Positions 25,134 through 34,462 of a stretch of DNA of 64,000 nucleotides are shown piece after piece. This stretch comes from Nocardia vinacea NBRC 16497 (GTDB taxonomy: Bacteria > Actinomycetota > Actinomycetes > Mycobacteriales > Mycobacteriaceae), in assembly GCF_000308835.1 (NCBI RefSeq), contig NZ_BAGN01000115.1:48887-112886 (forward strand), written 5' to 3'. The notes under the pieces are model-generated. The model was given only the letters and a program-made list of their open reading frames with translations. It did no database searches and had not been told where the DNA came from. Position numbers and translations under genes: made by a program. Each line of letters begins with the position of its first letter. The stretch's first letter is position 1.

Positions 25134-25516
25134 ACCTCAGATCTTCAGCAGTCCGAATCCGAGGTCGGCGCTCGCAATCATCGGCTGGACGCCGCCGGTG
25201 ACCACGTACGAACTCAACCTGTTCCGAACTCGGTCGCCCCTGCCGCCGAACTCGTGACACATCGCGGTGGGTCACCGTACTCTCTGTACCGAAGGCGTTT
25301 ATCAGCGAACTTCCCGACATCATGTCCGGGAGAGCACGACCACCACACGTCGAATCGAATATCCGAGCCCGTCTCCGCGGTATCGCCGGAGCTGGGGATA
25401 TCCATCCCAACACGACAGCCGCACGGTCGGTGTTCGCGTGTGTACTCGGCATGAGGTCCGGAGCCCGGACAACAGGACGAATGGCAAACGAACAGCTCTC
25501 GCACCGGAGGTGGATG
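25134..25516. other. intergenic region without a confident gene
   Basis: This 383-base gap precedes the sulfatase. A 41-codon frame runs leftward from ATG 25262 to a stop at 25137 and ends QPMIASADLGFGLLKI, but it has no ribosome binding site and no relatives I recognise. The sulfatase promoter must lie in the right part. No clear operator or terminator was seen. Confidence 0.4.
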
Positions 25517-27868
25517 ATGGCCAGGAAGTTCGAGGGGGAGGTCGCGCTGGATATCCGTGATTCGGTCCCCGATTGGGGGCCTTACGCGGAACCGAAGGCG
25601 CCGCGGGGCGCGCCGAATGTGCTGTATCTGGTGTGGGACGACATCGGGATCGGTACCTGGGACTGCTACGGCGGTCTGGTCGAGATGCCGAACATGAAGC
25701 GAATCGCCGACCGCGGTGTGCAGTTCACACAGTTCCACACCACCGCCCTGTGTTCACCCACTCGTGCGTCCTTGATGACCGGCCGGAATGCGACCTCGGT
25801 CGGCATGGCGACCATCGAGGAGTTCACCGATGGGTTCCCGAGTATGTGTGGTCGCATACCGGCCGAAACCGCGCTGTGCTCGGAGGTCCTCGCCGAACGC
25901 GGGTGGAACACGTACGCGGTCGGCAAATGGCATATGACACCACTGGAAGAGGAGAATCTGGCGGCCTCCAAGCGGCATTGGCCGCTGGGGCGTGGGTTCG
26001 AGCGGTTCTACGGTTTCCTCGGTGGCGAGGCCGACCAGTGGTATCCGAATCTGGTGTACGACAATCACCCGATCCCGCAGCCGTACGCACCGGAAGACGG
26101 ATATCACCTGTCGAAGGATCTGGCCGACAAGGCGATCGAGTTCATCCGCGACTCGAAAGTGGTCGCCCCCGACAAGCCGTGGTTCACCTACCTGTGCCCG
26201 GGATGCGGGCATGCGCCGCACCACGTGCCGCGGGAATGGGCCGACAAGTACCGCGGCCGGTTCGACATGGGCTATGAGAAGTATCGCGAGATCGTGCTGG
26301 AGAACCAGAAGCGCATGGGTCTGGTGCCGGAGAACACCGAGCTGTCGCCGATGAACCCGTATGCGAATGTGACCAGTGCCGACGGCAAGCCGTGGCCGAT
26401 GCTGGACACGGTGCGAGCGTGGGATTCACTGTCGGAGGACGAGAAGCGGCTGTTCCGGCGGCAGGCGGAGGTGTTCGCCGGATTCCTCTCCTACACCGAC
26501 GCCCAGATCGGCCGCCTGCTGGACTATCTCGAAGAAAGCGGCCAACTGGACAACACCATCATCGTCGCCTTCTCCGACAACGGTGCCAGCGGCGAGGGCG
26601 GTCCGAACGGCACCGCCAACGAAATGAAGTTCTTCAACGGCTACATCGATACGATCGAGGACAGTCTGACCAAGCTCGACGAGCTGGGTTCGCCGACCAC
26701 CTACAGCCACTACAGCATCGGGTGGGCGATGGCGTTCAACACCCCGTACAAGCTGTACAAACGATATGCCTCGCACGAAGGCGGCATCGCCGACCCGTGC
26801 CTCATGTCGTGGCCCGCCGGGGTACCCGCCCGCGGCGAGGTGCGCCATCAGTACCTCAACGTCTGCGATATCACCCCGACCGTCTACGACCTGCTCGGCA
26901 TCACACCTCCGGACATGGTCAAGAACGTGCAGCAGCGTCCCTTGGAAGGGATCAGTTTCCGTGCGCTGTTCGATGACGCGAACGCGGACGTCGGCAAGCA
27001 CACGCAGTTCTATTCGATGCTCGGCACGCGTGGGATCTGGCATCGCGGGTGGTTCGCCGACACCATTCACGCGGCATGCCCGTCCGGTTGGGGGCATTTC
27101 GACCAGGACCGCTGGGAACTGTTCCATATCGAGCAGGACCGCAGCCAGATGCACGACTTGGCCGAGGTTCATCCCGAGAAGCTGGAAGAGCTGAAGGCGC
27201 TGTGGTTCTCGGAGGCCGAGAAATACAACGGCTTGCCGCTCAACGATCTCGACGTCATCTCCATGATGACGCGGCAACGCCCGACGTACGGCTCGCAGCG
27301 GGACAGTGCCGTCTACTATCCGGACGTCGCGGAGGTGGGACCCGGTGCCGCGTTGGAGATTCAGGGACGGTCGTTCGCGCTGCTCGCGGAGACGACGATC
27401 GATAGTGCCGATGCCGAGGGGGTGCTTTTCGCCCACGGCGGCCGACTCGGTGGACACACCCTGTACGTCAAGGACGGCCACCTCTGTTACACCTACAACT
27501 TCCTCGGCGAGGAAGAGCAGACCATCATCTCCGATCGGACGGTACCGCTGGGCGACCACATCCTCGGGATCCGGTACGAACGCCGCGGCACCCGCCCGGA
27601 CAACTTCACACCCACCGGTGAGGCCGTCCTGTACATCGATGAGAACCCGGTCGGCTCACTGGAGGACATGCGGACCCAGCCCATCGTCTTCTCCGGCGTC
27701 GGGGAAGGAATCCGCGTCGGCCGCGACAGCGGTCAATCCGTATCCGCGAGCTACCGTTCACCGTTCCCATTCACCGGGGGAACCATGCACCAGGTCATCG
27801 AGGACGTGAGCGGTAAGCCCTACCAGGACCTGGAAATGGCGGCGGCTGCGGCATTTTCGCGCGATTGA
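25517..27868 (+). CDS. arylsulfatase-type sulfatase, 783 aa
   Basis: A large type I sulfatase that hydrolyses sulfate esters through a formylglycine made from Cys. The metal-binding DDIG near 41, the maturation motif CSPTR (Cys about 79), GKWHMTP, and the late [11 protein letters not shown] metal ligands are intact, so the enzyme itself should be functional. About 550 residues of the sulfatase core are followed by a jelly-roll-like C-terminal domain ([20 protein letters not shown]). ATG codons at 25514 and 25517 both follow GGAGG; the second has better spacing. No signal peptide is present, as in many actinobacterial members. Its maturation enzyme gene, directly downstream, is broken. Confidence 0.92.
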   Translation: MARKFEGEVALDIRDSVPDWGPYAEPKAPRGAPNVLYLVWDDIGIGTWDCYGGLVEMPNMKRIADRGVQFTQFHTTALCSPTRASLMTGRNATSVGMATIEEFTDGFPSMCGRIPAETALCSEVLAERGWNTYAVGKWHMTPLEEENLAASKRHWPLGRGFERFYGFLGGEADQWYPNLVYDNHPIPQPYAPEDGYHLSKDLADKAIEFIRDSKVVAPDKPWFTYLCPGCGHAPHHVPREWADKYRGRFDMGYEKYREIVLENQKRMGLVPENTELSPMNPYANVTSADGKPWPMLDTVRAWDSLSEDEKRLFRRQAEVFAGFLSYTDAQIGRLLDYLEESGQLDNTIIVAFSDNGASGEGGPNGTANEMKFFNGYIDTIEDSLTKLDELGSPTTYSHYSIGWAMAFNTPYKLYKRYASHEGGIADPCLMSWPAGVPARGEVRHQYLNVCDITPTVYDLLGITPPDMVKNVQQRPLEGISFRALFDDANADVGKHTQFYSMLGTRGIWHRGWFADTIHAACPSGWGHFDQDRWELFHIEQDRSQMHDLAEVHPEKLEELKALWFSEAEKYNGLPLNDLDVISMMTRQRPTYGSQRDSAVYYPDVAEVGPGAALEIQGRSFALLAETTIDSADAEGVLFAHGGRLGGHTLYVKDGHLCYTYNFLGEEEQTIISDRTVPLGDHILGIRYERRGTRPDNFTPTGEAVLYIDENPVGSLEDMRTQPIVFSGVGEGIRVGRDSGQSVSASYRSPFPFTGGTMHQVIEDVSGKPYQDLEMAAAAAFSRD

Positions 27869-27878
27869 GGCGGATTCG

Positions 27879-28172
27879 GTGGCTACCGCGATCCGCGACG
27901 ATATCCGGCGAGGCATGGTCCGGATCTCCGGCGGCAGCTTCGCGATGGGAAGTCGGAGGACTTCTTCCCCGCACTGGGGGACCGGTGTCTTCGGACTACT
28001 GGCGCCGCTGGTGGCGGTATGTGCCCGGCGCGTGATCAAGGGCGGATCGTATCTGTGCGCGGCCGACTACTGCCTTCGGTACCGGTCCGCTGCCCGACAG
28101 GGGCAGACCGAGGACACCGCTACCTGCCATCTCGGCTTCCGGTGCGTCGCGCACGACGCACCGGAAGCGTGA
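27879..28172 (+). pseudogene. decayed formylglycine-generating enzyme (FGE-sulfatase/SUMF1) gene
   Basis: Only pieces of a normally ~300-residue FGE remain, in three frames. The N-terminal [13 protein letters not shown] (from 27915) is followed in another frame by EDFFPA (27956), then a fragment matching the [13 protein letters not shown] region (27994-28032) in a third frame, then [20 protein letters not shown] and CHLGFRCV, the C-terminal end with both active-site Cys, back in the first frame. The large middle is deleted at two points. The sulfatase gene ends 10 bases upstream, the standard pairing of a sulfatase with its maturase. An FGE elsewhere in the genome must serve the sulfatase if it is active. 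Confidence 0.8.
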
Positions 28173-28218
28173 AATTGTGTCCTCGACCGGCTAGCTCAAT
28201 TCGAGGGAGCCGAGGAAC

Positions 28219-28413
28219 TCAGATGCACCAGATGACACTGCCGAGATTGATACACCACACGGCCGATCCGAACAACACGGGCGTGGCGGCTGGAGCGGCG
28301 GCCGACGGAGATGGGGATGGAGTCGTGTCGGCAGAAGCTGCGGGAGCTGCTAGGACGAGCAAAGGCAAGGCCATAGCAGTCGCGGCGGCGGTCTTGAATA
28401 TTTTTTTAGACAT
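28219..28413 (-). CDS. small secreted peptide, 64 aa, with C-terminal WCI repeats
   Basis: The N-terminus MSKKIFKTAAATAMALPLLV is a clear Sec signal with probable cleavage at ASA-D (about residue 28). The mature part is a Pro/Ser/Ala linker ending in two near-identical heptads, GSAVWCI and GSVIWCI, separated by two residues. The two Cys could form a disulfide. No known family is recognised; similar tiny secreted proteins with repeated Cys-containing ends occur in Nocardia-like genomes, function unknown. ATG 28413 has GAAGGA upstream. The leader is unusually A/T-rich for this window. Confidence 0.65.
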   Translation of the reverse strand: MSKKIFKTAAATAMALPLLVLAAPAASADTTPSPSPSAAAPAATPVLFGSAVWCINLGSVIWCI

Positions 28414-28443
28414 TTTGCATCCTTCAACTAAATGCTGAATCAA

Positions 28444-28828
28444 GAAATTGTTATCGACATCTCCGTGGCCGCCCTGTTGGGCTGATGCACGCCCGTGGTC
28501 TGGTTAGACGTGGGGCCGCTGGATTCGGTGATGTCGGCCAGGACCAAGCTTTGTGACGTCCGCGTGCTCGGCCACGTTGTCGAGCCGCTGGATTTGGTTG
28601 TGAATGTGTCACCTGCCGAATCGGCTACTGTTACCCGATTCGTTGCTCGGTGAAGCGCACATGATTTACCCCCGACCGGAGTGCGTACTCCGGCTGGCAG
28701 ATAGCTGCGCTATCGACCGAACCGGACAGGACACCTCCTGGTACCGCGAAAGGCGTCCACAACAGCATACCGCTGGCTACCCGACGAACGGCCGGAACGA
28801 GAACATTTAGAAGATAACTATCCTGTTA
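28444..28828. other. intergenic region with lowered G+C and one weak ORF
   Basis: The first 60 bases are A/T-rich and probably hold the promoter of the leftward secreted peptide. A rightward frame from GTG 28495 to a stop at 28651-28653 encodes 52 residues (VVWLDVGPLDSVMSARTK and onward) without a ribosome binding site. An imperfect repeat of GCCGCTGGATTYGG occurs near 28515 and 28583. I see no convincing gene here; the context suggests accumulated debris next to the decayed metal locus. Confidence 0.35.
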
Positions 28829-28850
28829 ATGGCCGGTCAGGCCGAACTTC

Positions 28851-29154
28851 TTGTGGCGCGCGCTGGCCCGCTTCGGTCACGCGTTGTCGGATCCGACCCG
28901 TACCCAGATCGTGTCGAGCATGCGCACCGGTCCGACCTATCCGTCGGAGTTGGCCGACCGAAACGGGGTTTCGCGGCAGATCCTGTCCAATCATCTGGCC
29001 TGTCTGCGGGCGGGTCGTGGCGGTCCCTGAGGGTCAGCGCAGCCGCTACGAACTGGTTGATCGCCGCATCCCACACCCCCTCGACGATCTCCTCGGCCTG
29101 GTTCTCGCGGTAGGTCCGGCCTGCTACCCAGCCGCCGACGCGGAGTGCTGCTGA
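28851..29154 (+). pseudogene. frameshifted CmtR-like ArsR metal-sensor gene
   Basis: The first frame reads LARFGHALSDPTRTQIVSS, YPSELADRNGVSRQ and ILSNHLACLRAG, closely following M. tuberculosis CmtR and relatives. The reading then shifts by one frame and continues VVAVPEGQRSRYELVDRR, LDDLLGLVLAVGPACYPA and ADAECC before a stop at 29152-29154. The C-terminal Cys residues correspond to the Cd/Pb-sensing tail of this subfamily. No start codon is in frame with the first part except TTG 28851. One or two bases are missing around 29018, so no intact protein is made. Confidence 0.75.
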
Positions 29155-29199
29155 GGTCGCAGTCGTCGGGCATGCCGTCTGTTCCGTCGGTGGTCGCTC

Positions 29200-29247
29200 T
29201 CACTGGGGTCGGTGATCGAGGTGTCCTCGGCCGCGACACTTGCTGTC
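29200..29247 (+). pseudogene. short remnant of a cation-efflux (CDF) transporter
   Basis: The peptide SLGSVIEVSSAATLAV matches the second-helix region of actinobacterial cation diffusion facilitators, which usually reads GLDSVIEVSSA. Such transporters typically follow a CmtR-like gene, exactly as here, so the 16-residue match has contextual support. Everything before and after is lost. The rest of the gap to 29481 holds no gene that I can support; a Cys-ended 45-aa frame (29172-29309) is noted but not called. Confidence 0.45.
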
Positions 29248-29481
29248 CCACAACCCAAATCAGCATTGATGCCGCCCAGCCCGGCAGTCCCGACTGCGGA
29301 TGCTGCTGAGGGAGCACGCGGTCGCCCCTGTGGTATCGGTCGCGATCCCTGCAAGCCCGACAGGTGGTTTCGATCGGGGGATCGAACCGGGTCGGTCGCC
29401 GGTTTGGCCGCCGTCAGGCACGGGAAGATTGCCCCATTCGAGCGAATTGCCCCGATTCGGGCTTTATCTGGAGGCCGCTGA

Positions 29482-30573
29482 GTGCTCCCTGAAATTTTGA
29501 ACCTCTCCTGTCGCGAACTCGCGGCAAGCAACGCGGACGACTATATCCGCGCCCTCATGCATTGGCATTTCAGCGAAGATACGGGCAGCCCGTTCTGGCT
29601 GCGGCGTGCGAAGACGCTCGATTTCGATCCGCTCTCCGATGTGCGAACATTCAGCGAACTGAGCCTTTTTCCCAATGTCGTCAACGAATTCCGCGAGGCG
29701 CCCGTCGAGGATATGATTCCGCGCGGGCTGACCGGTGCGGATCGAGTAATCGCCGGGATCTACGAAAGTGGCGGCACCACCGGCGATCCGAAGCGTTTCG
29801 TGATGTTCGACCGGTGGATGGACTTTGCGCTGGGCTGGGACGAGCACCACTACACCGGAATCGGCGACGCGAATGTGCTCGCGGTGACGCCGAGTGGGCC
29901 GCATATGTTCGGAGAGTTCGCCGAGCGCCGGGCACGCAGGCACAACGGTGTGAAATTCACTGTCGATCTCGACCCGCGGTGGATCAAGCAGATGATCGGC
30001 CTGGGCGACACGGCCAACACCGAACGCTACGCCGATCACATCGTCGACCAGGCAGCCCACCTGCTGGTGACACAATCGATCGGCATCCTCATCACCACAC
30101 CGCCGATCCTCGAACGGATCGCGCAGCGCGACGAACTGGTCGACCTCGTACGCGAGAAGATCCGATTCATCTGCTGGAGCGGCGCCCACATGGATGCGGA
30201 TTCACGGAATATGTTCCGCCACGACATCTTTCCCGGCATTCCACTCAAAGGTCTCTACGGCAGTACCACAATCCTGGGCATGTCGCGCGAACGTGACGAG
30301 GAGCGGTCAGACGGGCTGGCGGTATTCGATACACCCAGCCCCTATATCGCGTTCGGTGTCGTCGACGCGGCAACCGGCGCAGAAGTGAACTACGGCGAGC
30401 GCGGACAGGTCGTGATGAACCATCTCACCAAATACGCACTGCTGCCGAACAACCTGGAACGCGACATCGCATTGAAGGTCGAGCCGCCCGCGGACACACT
30501 CGGTTGTTCGGTCGCCGACGTCGGACCGGTACGAACATTCGACGACGTCGAGGTCATCGAGGGCGTGTACTGA
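29482..30573 (+). CDS. LuxE/EhpF-like carboxylate-adenylating enzyme
   Basis: A 363-residue short member of the ANL adenylating superfamily that lacks the usual mobile C-terminal domain. The AMP-loop IYESGGTTGDPKRFVMFD (about 94-110) and the later GLYGSTTILGMSRE core fit acyl-protein synthetase LuxE and EhpF of phenazine tailoring. It is predicted to activate a fatty or aromatic carboxylic acid for reduction by the next gene. The GTG start follows GGAGG. It overlaps the LuxC-like gene by one base (TGATG), a clear two-gene module. Confidence 0.8.
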   Translation: MLPEILNLSCRELAASNADDYIRALMHWHFSEDTGSPFWLRRAKTLDFDPLSDVRTFSELSLFPNVVNEFREAPVEDMIPRGLTGADRVIAGIYESGGTTGDPKRFVMFDRWMDFALGWDEHHYTGIGDANVLAVTPSGPHMFGEFAERRARRHNGVKFTVDLDPRWIKQMIGLGDTANTERYADHIVDQAAHLLVTQSIGILITTPPILERIAQRDELVDLVREKIRFICWSGAHMDADSRNMFRHDIFPGIPLKGLYGSTTILGMSRERDEERSDGLAVFDTPSPYIAFGVVDAATGAEVNYGERGQVVMNHLTKYALLPNNLERDIALKVEPPADTLGCSVADVGPVRTFDDVEVIEGVY

Positions 30574-31952
30574 TGAGCGAGTTCATCCAGATCGACGCGC
30601 TCGGCCCGGACGGCGCCTACCGCGCACACGCCCGCAAGCCGCTGATCACTGTGTCCGGCGACCAGATCGGTGAGATCAGTCAGGTTCCGCCCCTCTATGT
30701 GCGGCGCACCATGGCGGCAATGCGCAAAGCACCCATCATGCCCGCAACCGCGCGCTCGCGGGCACTGCAGCGCGCCGCCGACCTCTTCCTGCACGGCGTC
30801 ATCGACGGTCTGGACCCCAGCGATTACACACGTCTGGTCTCGGTCACCTCCGGTGTGCCGCTGGCCGTCGTACATCAGGCGGTGCACTGGGTCGCCGACG
30901 TGCTGCGCGAGCAGCCCGCAACCGTCGAGCTCGCCATGCCCAGAGGAGCCGTGCGCGACTGGCACGATCCACAGACCAGCGCGGGCTCGGCCGTCTGGAC
31001 TCGCAAAGGAGACCTGTTCGCTGTGCACGCCGCGGGCAATACGCCTGCGGTACACGGCCTTTGGCTCGAGGCGCTCACGCTGGGATACAAGGTCGCGGTA
31101 CGACCATCCACCCGTGAGCCGTTCACGGCTTTTCGCTTGGTCAGCGCCTTACGTGCGGCTGGGTTCCCGCCGGACGTCGTCACGTTGCTTCCGACCGACT
31201 ACGCGGCCGCCGACGTCATCTTGGCCGAAGCGGACTTCTCTATCGTCTACGGCGGGGACGACGTGGTCGACAAGTACGGCACCGACCCCCGAGTACTGAC
31301 TCAGGGCCCCGGACGATCCAAGATCCTGGTCACCTCGGACGTGGATTGGCGCGACCATATCGAGTTGATCGCCGACTCGGTGAGCCACCTCGGCGGCACC
31401 GCATGCACGTGCGCGACCGCTGTGCTGGTCGAGGGCGACCCAGCACCTCTGGCCCGAGCGCTGGCCGAAGTGCTCGACCGGATCCCGAGCTTGCCCGCCG
31501 ACGATCCGGCCGCGATCCTCACCGTGCAGCCAACCGAGGCCGTGGTCGCGATCGACGCCTATCTGCACAAGGTGGCGGGCAATGCGCACCCGATCCTCGG
31601 CGGCGACACCATCGTCGACGAACTCGATACCGGTGGCGCGGTCCTGCGCCCATCGGTACACCTCGTCGCGGACAGCACCGCAGCACAACTCAACGTCGAA
31701 CTCCCGTTCCCCTGCGTCTGGGTAGGCCCGTGGTCGGCGTCGGACGGCGTTGCGCCGCTGAAGAACTCACTGGTATTGACCGCGATGACCGAGCGACGGC
31801 AGTTGATCGAAGCGCTCCTCGACGAGCCGACGATCACCAACCTGTACCTCGGCGACAACCCGACCACGTGGCTGCGCCCGGGCGTACCCCACGACAGCTA
31901 CCTCGCCGAATTCCTGATGCGCACCAAAGGCATGATCCGTTCCGGAGTCTGA
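30573..31952 (+). CDS. LuxC/EhpG-like acyl-CoA (acyl-ester) reductase
   Basis: A 459-residue aldehyde-dehydrogenase-fold reductase of the LuxC family, which reduces an activated acyl group to an aldehyde with NADPH through a Cys acyl intermediate. The cofactor region FAVHAAGNTPAVHGLWLEAL and the catalytic block SVSHLGGTACTCATAVLVEG (Cys 278 and 280) support this. It is coupled to the adenylating enzyme, giving an acid-to-aldehyde unit as in lux fatty acid reductase or griseoluteic acid biosynthesis. No luciferase luxAB pair or phenazine core genes are seen here. A desaturase follows after 111 bases. Confidence 0.82.
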   Translation: MSEFIQIDALGPDGAYRAHARKPLITVSGDQIGEISQVPPLYVRRTMAAMRKAPIMPATARSRALQRAADLFLHGVIDGLDPSDYTRLVSVTSGVPLAVVHQAVHWVADVLREQPATVELAMPRGAVRDWHDPQTSAGSAVWTRKGDLFAVHAAGNTPAVHGLWLEALTLGYKVAVRPSTREPFTAFRLVSALRAAGFPPDVVTLLPTDYAAADVILAEADFSIVYGGDDVVDKYGTDPRVLTQGPGRSKILVTSDVDWRDHIELIADSVSHLGGTACTCATAVLVEGDPAPLARALAEVLDRIPSLPADDPAAILTVQPTEAVVAIDAYLHKVAGNAHPILGGDTIVDELDTGGAVLRPSVHLVADSTAAQLNVELPFPCVWVGPWSASDGVAPLKNSLVLTAMTERRQLIEALLDEPTITNLYLGDNPTTWLRPGVPHDSYLAEFLMRTKGMIRSGV

Positions 31953-32063
31953 CTGCCACATCGACCCCGAGCGTTCGGGCTGCGTGGGGCTGTTGTTCGG
32001 TTGACACCGGTAGGTTTGTGGACATCCTTGGCAACCGGTGATGTATCGATAGGGGCCCAACGC

Positions 32064-33116
32064 GTGACATTGACCGAGACCGACCCGCATGTCGAGCCCG
32101 ACCGGGGCAGCGACTATGCCCGGCTGTCTCGCCGAGTGCGACAGGCGGGACTGCTGAACCGGCGGCTGCGGTACTACGGCTGGCGGATCGCGGTCACGGG
32201 GGCGGCGCTGGCGGCGGGATGGACGGCGTTCGTTCTCATCGGCGACTCGTGGTGGCAGCTGGGCACGGCGGTGTTTCTGGCCGTGATCTTCGCTCAGTTC
32301 GCCTTCCTCGGCCACGATGCCGGGCATCAGCAGATCTTTCGCACCCGGCGGGCCAACCAAATGTTCGGCATGATCTGCGGAAATCTCGGCATCGGGTTGA
32401 GCATCGGCTGGTGGGTCGGCAATCACAATCGCCACCACGCGAACCCCAACACCGAGGGCGCCGACCCCGACATCATGGGCGTGCTGGCGCATTCCAGTGT
32501 GCGGGCGCGGGCCGGCCGTGGCATCCGGCGGCTGATATTCCGGTACCAGGCATGGCTGTTTTTCCCGATGTTGTTCCTCGAGGCGGGCAGCCTGCACACC
32601 GCCAGTGTTCGTGCCCTTGTGCGGCGGTCGACGCCGTACTGGGGGCGGGAGGCCGTGCTGCTGGGCGCCCACGTGGCCTTGTATCTGTCTGCGGTGTTCC
32701 TCGTGCTGTCTCCGGCTAAGGCAATTGTCTTCATCGCGGTGCAGCAAGGCCTGTTCGGGTTCTACATGGGGTGCACCTTCGCGCCCAACCACAAAGGGAT
32801 GGCCGTACTGTCGACTCCCGGTTCAACCGACTTCCTGCGCCGTCAAGTGCTCACGTCCCGCAATGTCCACGGCGGGTGGCTGACCGATGCCGCGCTCGGC
32901 GGCCTGAACTACCAGATCGAGCACCACCTTTTCCCGTCCATGCCCCGGCCCAACCTTCGCCGAGCCCAACCGCTGGTCGCCGCATTCTGCGCTGAAATCG
33001 GTGTTCCCTATTGCCAGACCAGCCTTCTGGGCTCATACAGCCAAGCGCTGGGTCACCTGCACACTGTCGGTCGGTCCGCGAGCACGGCCTACTCCTCGCG
33101 GAATTCGACGAACTGA
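32064..33116 (+). CDS. membrane fatty acid desaturase
   Basis: A 350-residue integral membrane di-iron desaturase. The three His boxes are intact: FLGHDAGHQQ, WVGNHNRHHANPN and NYQIEHHLFPSM. About four membrane helices flank them. It most resembles acyl-lipid desaturases of the FADS-like type. A TTGACA-like -35 element occurs 60 bases upstream; GTG 32064 follows AGGGG and is preferred to a more distant TTG at 32001. It may act with the LuxE/LuxC pair on the same acyl chain, although the separate promoter weakens that. Its last 28 bases overlap the 3' end of the converging luxR gene. Confidence 0.9.
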   Translation: MTLTETDPHVEPDRGSDYARLSRRVRQAGLLNRRLRYYGWRIAVTGAALAAGWTAFVLIGDSWWQLGTAVFLAVIFAQFAFLGHDAGHQQIFRTRRANQMFGMICGNLGIGLSIGWWVGNHNRHHANPNTEGADPDIMGVLAHSSVRARAGRGIRRLIFRYQAWLFFPMLFLEAGSLHTASVRALVRRSTPYWGREAVLLGAHVALYLSAVFLVLSPAKAIVFIAVQQGLFGFYMGCTFAPNHKGMAVLSTPGSTDFLRRQVLTSRNVHGGWLTDAALGGLNYQIEHHLFPSMPRPNLRRAQPLVAAFCAEIGVPYCQTSLLGSYSQALGHLHTVGRSASTAYSSRNSTN

Positions 33117-34231
33117 CCGGTTCCAGACAGCACAGCAGTCAGCACCCGAACCAGTTCTGCCTGTCGATGTGTCCCGGTCTTCTCGAAGACGCGTTGCAGA
33201 TGCGTGCGCACGGTGTTCGCCGATACCGCCAGTTCTTCCGCGATCGACCGCAGGCCTTCGCCGCGTAATGCCGCCGCCGCGACGCGCGATTCGGCTCCGG
33301 TCAACCCGTACAGTTGCCGCAGCGCCTTCGGCCCTCCCGGAATTTCGTGATCCGGGTCGACGATGACGACGAGCGCCGCCGATGTGTACTCCTCCGGGCA
33401 GCCGATCTTCGGATCCAGTGGCAACACCAGCAGTGCGTACGAGCTGCGCCCGCTGTCCCGGGGAATGAGGGTGCGCCCGCCGACGTAGGGCCCATACTTG
33501 CGGACTGCCGAATCGATCATCGCGCGCATCCCGGCTGCTGTTCGGCTGTCCGATGATTCGAGGTGCCCGCGGCGTCCTATACCGAGGCCGTCTCGCGCTT
33601 CCAGGATCGACAATGCCGCTGGGTTCGCGTAACTGACAGCGCCGCAACTGGATACGATCACCAGCCCGTTCCGATGCGCGTCGAGCACGGCGATTGCCAG
33701 GCCGTATTCGTTGCGGGCGTCCGTCAAACAGGACTGCACGTTCAGCGCGTTCCGCAGATGCGGGAGCAGCAGGCGCATCGTTGATGTCGCCTGTGATCGG
33801 TCGAGATTGCGGCTCCCATCGGGATACACCCCGATCCAGGATGTGCTGGCGCCACTGGTGAGGAGCGTGAGTATCCCGTTGCCCAGCCGGTGTGGCGCCA
33901 TCCAGTCGCAGAAGAACGGATGCCGGTGCAGGTAGTCCGGCCCCAGCAGCTCTTCGCATGTCGTAATGACACCGGCGGGTTGATGTTCGAGTGCATTCGC
34001 GATCGGATCGATACGCCAGTATCGGGTGTTGTAGCTGTGGCGCAGATCGTCCGCGCCGAGTGAACAGGCGGTCATCTGTCGGCTACCCGATGCCGAGACG
34101 ACCAAGCCGCCGCGGTGCGCGCCCAGTACCGTGACGATATCGTGCACCGCCTGCGGCCAGTCAGCCGGATGCAGCGCCGCACGGTTGATTCGCGCGACGA
34201 TCGCGGAGAACCTCTCGACTGTCATCGGCAT
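33089..34231 (-). CDS. LuxR-family regulator with N-terminal sensory region
   Basis: A 380-residue regulator. The C-terminal GerE-type helix-turn-helix reads LTGAESRVAAAALRGEGLRS, AEELAVSANTVRTHLQRVFE and TGTHRQAELVRVL. The first 300 residues look like PAS/GAF-type ligand-binding modules (NEYGLAIAVLDAHRNGLVIV and so on) of the kind in mycolata lipid regulators. It converges on the desaturase with a 28-base overlap. ATG codons at 34231 and 34225 are both possible. It may regulate the aldehyde/desaturase genes or the divergent wall hydrolase. Confidence 0.88.
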   Translation of the reverse strand: MPMTVERFSAIVARINRAALHPADWPQAVHDIVTVLGAHRGGLVVSASGSRQMTACSLGADDLRHSYNTRYWRIDPIANALEHQPAGVITTCEELLGPDYLHRHPFFCDWMAPHRLGNGILTLLTSGASTSWIGVYPDGSRNLDRSQATSTMRLLLPHLRNALNVQSCLTDARNEYGLAIAVLDAHRNGLVIVSSCGAVSYANPAALSILEARDGLGIGRRGHLESSDSRTAAGMRAMIDSAVRKYGPYVGGRTLIPRDSGRSSYALLVLPLDPKIGCPEEYTSAALVVIVDPDHEIPGGPKALRQLYGLTGAESRVAAAALRGEGLRSIAEELAVSANTVRTHLQRVFEKTGTHRQAELVRVLTAVLSGTGQFVEFREE

Positions 34232-34462
34232 ATGAAATGACCTGCGACACAAGAGAAACGGCAATCATCCTGGGATGGATCATAGGTCTTCGGGAGGTGC
34301 TTCACACGAGTAGTCCGACACTCGATTCTATTGTCCCGAATGTCGTCGACGGGGACCGCTTTTTCATCGGTTTGGATGACGAACCGCGCCGCGAGCCCTG
34401 CTCTACTCGATTGGGCAACTGCTTCGCAGCCGGTCGGCTACGACTTCTCGGAGGGGAACGAC

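Noticed and set aside
25137..25262. 41-codon minus-strand frame before the sulfatase
   Set aside because: No ribosome binding site and no similarity I recognise; kept only as a note in the intergenic entry.
28515..28600. Imperfect repeat of GCCGCTGGATTYGG
   Set aside because: Only two copies, diverged, with no associated gene; too weak to call a repeat element.
29172..29309. 45-codon frame ending SPDCGCC
   Set aside because: Cys-rich ending is suggestive of metal binding, but there is no ribosome binding site and it overlaps the transporter remnant in another frame.
29369..29386. TTCGATC-GATCGAA hairpin resembling a tRNA T-loop on the minus strand
   Set aside because: The flanking bases cannot form a T-stem, and no acceptor, D or anticodon arms exist nearby.
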